Below are positions 61,563-64,000 of a DNA stretch of 64,000 nt, in pieces; the first letter of the stretch is position 1, and each line of letters opens with the position of its first letter. The translations under genes were made by a program, and so were the position numbers. Under the pieces are notes generated by a model that was given only the letters and a program-made list of their open reading frames with translations, did not search any database and was not told where the DNA came from. Source of the DNA: Georgenia_B sunbinii (GTDB lineage: Bacteria > Actinomycetota > Actinomycetes > Actinomycetales > Actinomycetaceae); assembly GCF_036421855.1 (NCBI RefSeq), contig NZ_JAZGOK010000004.1; one strand, 5' to 3'.

Positions 61563-62243
61563 TCACGAACTGCCGGGGCCACCGCCGGCGGCGACCAGCC
61601 CCTGCTCGTAGGCGGCGATGACCAGCTGAGCGCGGTCGCGGGCATGCAGCTTGGCCAGCAGGCTGCCGATGTGGGACTTGACGGTGCCCATCGAGACAAT
61701 GAGTGTCTGGGTGATCTCGTGGTTGGACAGGCCGCGCCCGACGAGGGTGAGTACCTGCCGCTCCCGGCTGGTGAGCACGTCGCGCGCCGGCGCGGGCGAC
61801 GGGACCGGGCGCTGAAGATAGTGCTCGATGAGGCGCGCGAGGATGCGTGGCGCGAACAGTGATTCCCCGGCGTGGGTCCGCCGGACAGCCTCGGTGAGCT
61901 CCTCGGGGACGGCGTCCTTGAGGAGGAACCCGCTGGCGCCGGCGCGCAGAGCGGCATCGACGTACTCGTCCAGCTCGAACATGCTGAGCACGAGGATCCG
62001 GACGGCGGTCAGCGCCGGGTCGGCGGTGATCCGGTGGGTGGCGTCGATACCGTCGCCACCGGGCATCCGGATGTCCATGAGCACGACGTCGGGGCGCAGC
62101 TCGGTGGCCTGGGCGACGGCGTCGTCACCCGTGCCGGCCTCACCGACGACGGTGATGTCGGGGGCGGCGTCGAGCACCAGGTGCAGGCTGTGACGGATGA
62201 GCGGCTGGTCGTCGACGACGAGCGCCCGGATCGGTGCGCTCAC
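61563..62243 (-). CDS. NarL/LuxR-type response regulator
   Basis: The 226-residue protein has a receiver domain with Asp11/Asp12 and the phospho-acceptor Asp57 (PDVVLMDIRMPGGDG), and a C-terminal LuxR helix-turn-helix (about 158-215; LTSRERQVLTLVGRGLSNHEITQTLIVSMGTVKSHIGSLLAKL). Its start overlaps the stop of the sensor kinase, showing coupling. It probably controls the divergent ABC transporter, whose upstream region has matching inverted repeats. Confidence 0.95.
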   Translation of the reverse strand: MSAPIRALVVDDQPLIRHSLHLVLDAAPDITVVGEAGTGDDAVAQATELRPDVVLMDIRMPGGDGIDATHRITADPALTAVRILVLSMFELDEYVDAALRAGASGFLLKDAVPEELTEAVRRTHAGESLFAPRILARLIEHYLQRPVPSPAPARDVLTSRERQVLTLVGRGLSNHEITQTLIVSMGTVKSHIGSLLAKLHARDRAQLVIAAYEQGLVAAGGGPGSS

Positions 62244-63112
62244 CGAAGCACCGGTCGGCTGGGCGTCTCCGGCACGCTCGCGACGAGCAGGTAGCCGCGG
62301 CCGGTGTTCTCGGTGTCCATGGAGCCCTGCAGCGCGGCGACGCGCTCGCGCAGCCCGACCAGCCCTGTGCCGGCCCCGGGCTGCGCTGTCCAGCCGAGGG
62401 CCGGACCGTCGTCGACGACGGTCGTGAGGACGGCGTCCTTCGTACGGCGCACGGTGACGCGGGCGGTGGTCGGTCCGGCATGGCGGGCGGTGTTGGTCAA
62501 CGCTTCACGCACGACGGCGCACACGGTCAGCTGGGTGCCCGCGGACACCTCGCCGAGCTCGCCCACGTCGAGCTCGGCGACCACGCCACCGGCTCGGGCG
62601 GCATCGACGATCTCGGCCAGGTCGGCGAGGCTGTTTGCGGGGCGCAGCGGTGCCTCGGTCCCCGGGGTGCGCAGCAGGGCGAGCATCCGACGCAGCTCGG
62701 TGGTCGCTGCCCGGCCGCTGCGTTCGATGTCGACGAGGGCCGCAGCATGCTCGGCACCGGCGCCGGGCCCCGAAACGCTCTGGGCTGCGGCTGCCCGGAC
62801 CGTGATGAGGCCGAGGCCGTGGGATGCGAGGTCGTGCAGGTCCCGGGCGATCCGTAGTCGTTCGGCCTGCGCGGCTCGTTCCGCGGCCCAGGCGGTGAGC
62901 TCGTCCTCGTAGACGCGGCGCTGATGACGACTGCGCAGCAGCGCCCAGGCCATCACCGACGCGGCGAGCACGGCGGCGACGAGCATCGTCGTCAGGACCG
63001 CGGCGGGTGGGCCGATCCCGATGGTCGAGAGCGTGAGCACCAGCAGTGCCAGCAGCAGGCCGGCGGTCAGCCAGACCCGCGAGCGCAGCACGGGCCGGTC
63101 GGCGATCTCCAC
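62240..63112 (-). CDS. Sensor histidine kinase (HisKA_3 type)
   Basis: The 290-residue protein from GTG 63112 has two membrane helices (about 15-32 and 38-58), the HisKA_3 dimerisation helix with His93 (RIARDLHDLASHGL) and an ATPase domain with REALTNTARHA and GTGLVGLRERV. There is no large sensor domain, so the signal may be sensed in the membrane or through the adjacent transporter, as in antibiotic-resistance modules. It overlaps the response regulator by four bases. Confidence 0.93.
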   Translation of the reverse strand: MEIADRPVLRSRVWLTAGLLLALLVLTLSTIGIGPPAAVLTTMLVAAVLAASVMAWALLRSRHQRRVYEDELTAWAAERAAQAERLRIARDLHDLASHGLGLITVRAAAAQSVSGPGAGAEHAAALVDIERSGRAATTELRRMLALLRTPGTEAPLRPANSLADLAEIVDAARAGGVVAELDVGELGEVSAGTQLTVCAVVREALTNTARHAGPTTARVTVRRTKDAVLTTVVDDGPALGWTAQPGAGTGLVGLRERVAALQGSMDTENTGRGYLLVASVPETPSRPVLR

Positions 63113-63147
63113 CTCGCCAGCGTAGATCGCGGGTGCTCACGGCACAT

Positions 63148-63200
63148 CGGACCTGGGTCCGACGTACCAGGGTCCGACGGCCGTCGCGAAGTCCGGACCC
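63148..63200. promoter_or_regulatory. Candidate response-regulator operators between kinase and ABC genes
   Basis: CGGACCTGGGTCCG at 63148-63161 is an inverted repeat of CGGACC/GGTCCG around two bases. GGGTCCGAC recurs at 63170-63178 and GTCCGGACCC at 63191-63200 is another near-palindrome. All lie in the 131-base gap between the divergent sensor kinase and ABC ATPase genes. NarL-type regulators bind repeats of this kind. Confidence 0.6.
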
Positions 63201-63243
63201 GGGGCCGATGTCCGCCCCGGCGCCGCCGTCGAGGCTGATGGTC

Positions 63244-63957
63244 ATGATCCTCATCGACCAGCTCGTCAAGCGCCACGGCACCCGGACGGTCCTCGACCAC
63301 GTGACATTCCGGGCCGAACCCGGACGGGTGACCGCCTTCCTCGGGGCGAACGGGGCGGGCAAGTCCTCCACCCTGCGGATCCTGCTCGGCATCGACCACC
63401 CCGACGGCGGCAGCGCCCTCGTCACCGGCCGGCCCTACCGGCAGCTGCGGTACCCGTTACGCACGGTCGGCTCGATGCTCGACGGTTCCGGTGCACACCG
63501 GTCGCGCACCGCACGTCACCACCTGACCTGGGTCGCCCGCTCGAACCGCATCGCCCGCCACCGGGTCGCGCAGGTGCTGGAGGATGTCGGCCTCACCGAC
63601 GCCGCCGATACGCGGGTCGGGCGCTTCTCGCTGGGGATGGGGCAGCGGCTGGGGCTGGCGACGGCGTTGCTCGGTGCGCCGCAGATGCTGGTGCTGGACG
63701 AGCCGGTCAACGGCCTGGACCCGCAGGGAATCCGCTGGATCCGCGACCTGCTCCGGGGACATGCGGACGCCGGGGGCACCGTGCTGCTCTCCAGCCACCT
63801 CATGAGCGAGGTCGCCGACGTGGCGGACGACCTCGTCGTCATCGCGGGCGGCCGGATCGTGACGACGGGGACGGTCGAGCAGGTCACCGCGGGGCACGCC
63901 TCGCTGGAGGCAGCGTTCTTCACCCTCACCGCCGGTGAGCACGGGGCGGCACGATGA
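63244..63957 (+). CDS. ABC transporter ATP-binding protein
   Basis: About 237 residues from ATG 63244 (GAGG nine bases upstream; ATG 63238 is the alternative). Walker A GANGAGKSST with Lys40, signature region RFSLGMGQRLGLATALLG, Walker B QMLVLDEPVNGLDPQG and a His switch VLLSSHLMSE. It is of the drug/lantibiotic-export (CcmA/BcrA-like) class that works with a two-subunit membrane partner. Its stop overlaps the permease start. Confidence 0.95.
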   Translation: MILIDQLVKRHGTRTVLDHVTFRAEPGRVTAFLGANGAGKSSTLRILLGIDHPDGGSALVTGRPYRQLRYPLRTVGSMLDGSGAHRSRTARHHLTWVARSNRIARHRVAQVLEDVGLTDAADTRVGRFSLGMGQRLGLATALLGAPQMLVLDEPVNGLDPQGIRWIRDLLRGHADAGGTVLLSSHLMSEVADVADDLVVIAGGRIVTTGTVEQVTAGHASLEAAFFTLTAGEHGAAR

Positions 63958-64000
63958 TGCTGTGGACCACGCTCGCGGCCGAGCTCCGCAAGGCGGTGTC
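63954..64000 (+). CDS. ABC transporter permease, first 15 residues (cut by window end)
   Basis: ATG 63954 overlaps the TGA of the ATPase gene (ATGA). The visible product MMLWTTLAAELRKAV is the usual start of ABC-2 type export permeases (an amphipathic ELRK helix before the first membrane segment). The rest lies beyond the window. Confidence 0.75.
   Translation, partial: MMLWTTLAAELRKAV

Overview
The window is about 64 kb of very GC-rich DNA with dense genes on both strands, frequent GTG starts and short intergenic gaps. Together with mycobacterial/actinobacterial-type families (NAD-specific glutamate dehydrogenase of about 1,600 residues, WYL regulator, HTTM protein, LPxTG/LAxTG wall proteins, a class 3 DnaB intein), this points to an actinobacterium, probably of the order Micrococcales. 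That placement is inference. The ribosomal/replication cluster at the left end (rpsF-ssb-rpsR-rplI, then dnaB) is usually close to the chromosomal origin in this phylum.

Region 1 (1-7.3 kb): the end of rpsF, ssb, rpsR and rplI, then a MATE exporter facing them across a perfect hairpin. A cluster of DnaA-box-like 9-mers sits between the MATE gene and dnaB. dnaB is split by a 414-residue intein inserted in the Walker A loop. The intein starts with Ala and carries the W-C-T residues of class 3 inteins. An NmrA/SDR-like gene of different base composition follows; its nucleotide-binding motif lies upstream of any normal start codon.

Region 2 (7.3-30.7 kb): two giant sortase-type surface proteins flank a set of ordinary genes and the large NAD-glutamate dehydrogenase. 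The first (about 1,860 aa) joins a GH92 mannosidase to a purple-acid-phosphatase-like domain, a collagen-like Gly-X-Pro stalk and an LAxTG anchor. The second (2,449 aa) joins two beta-helix modules, two metallophosphoesterase domains, DUF2341/LamG-like and FN3 domains and an LPxTG anchor.

Region 3 (30.7-42.7 kb): APC permease, GyrI-like effector-binding protein, hexose-6-phosphate mutarotase-like protein, an ArsR-MFS pair with a 30-bp palindromic operator and two paralogous small proteins beside it, a WYL regulator, an HEYAH-containing membrane protein, a pRiA4b ORF-3-like protein, an acyl-CoA dehydrogenase and an EamA exporter.

Region 4 (42.7-56.7 kb): a secreted subtilase whose 3' end is duplicated around a poly-G/N stretch (almost certainly an assembly join at a strong hairpin), a CYTH protein, a PCMT-like methyltransferase, an HTTM protein with partner, a lipoprotein, a CopC protein, translationally coupled envelope membrane proteins (flippase/kinase fusion and DUF2079), a CPBP protease and a CopZ-type copper chaperone.

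Region 5 (56.7-64 kb): purB, an unusual array of 18-bp direct repeats and inverted relatives, a low-molecular-weight tyrosine phosphatase, a WXG100-like/lipase-like overlapping pair, a 4-TM holin-like protein, and a NarL-type two-component system divergent from an ABC transporter cut by the window end. No rRNA, tRNA, CRISPR array or insertion sequence was seen.
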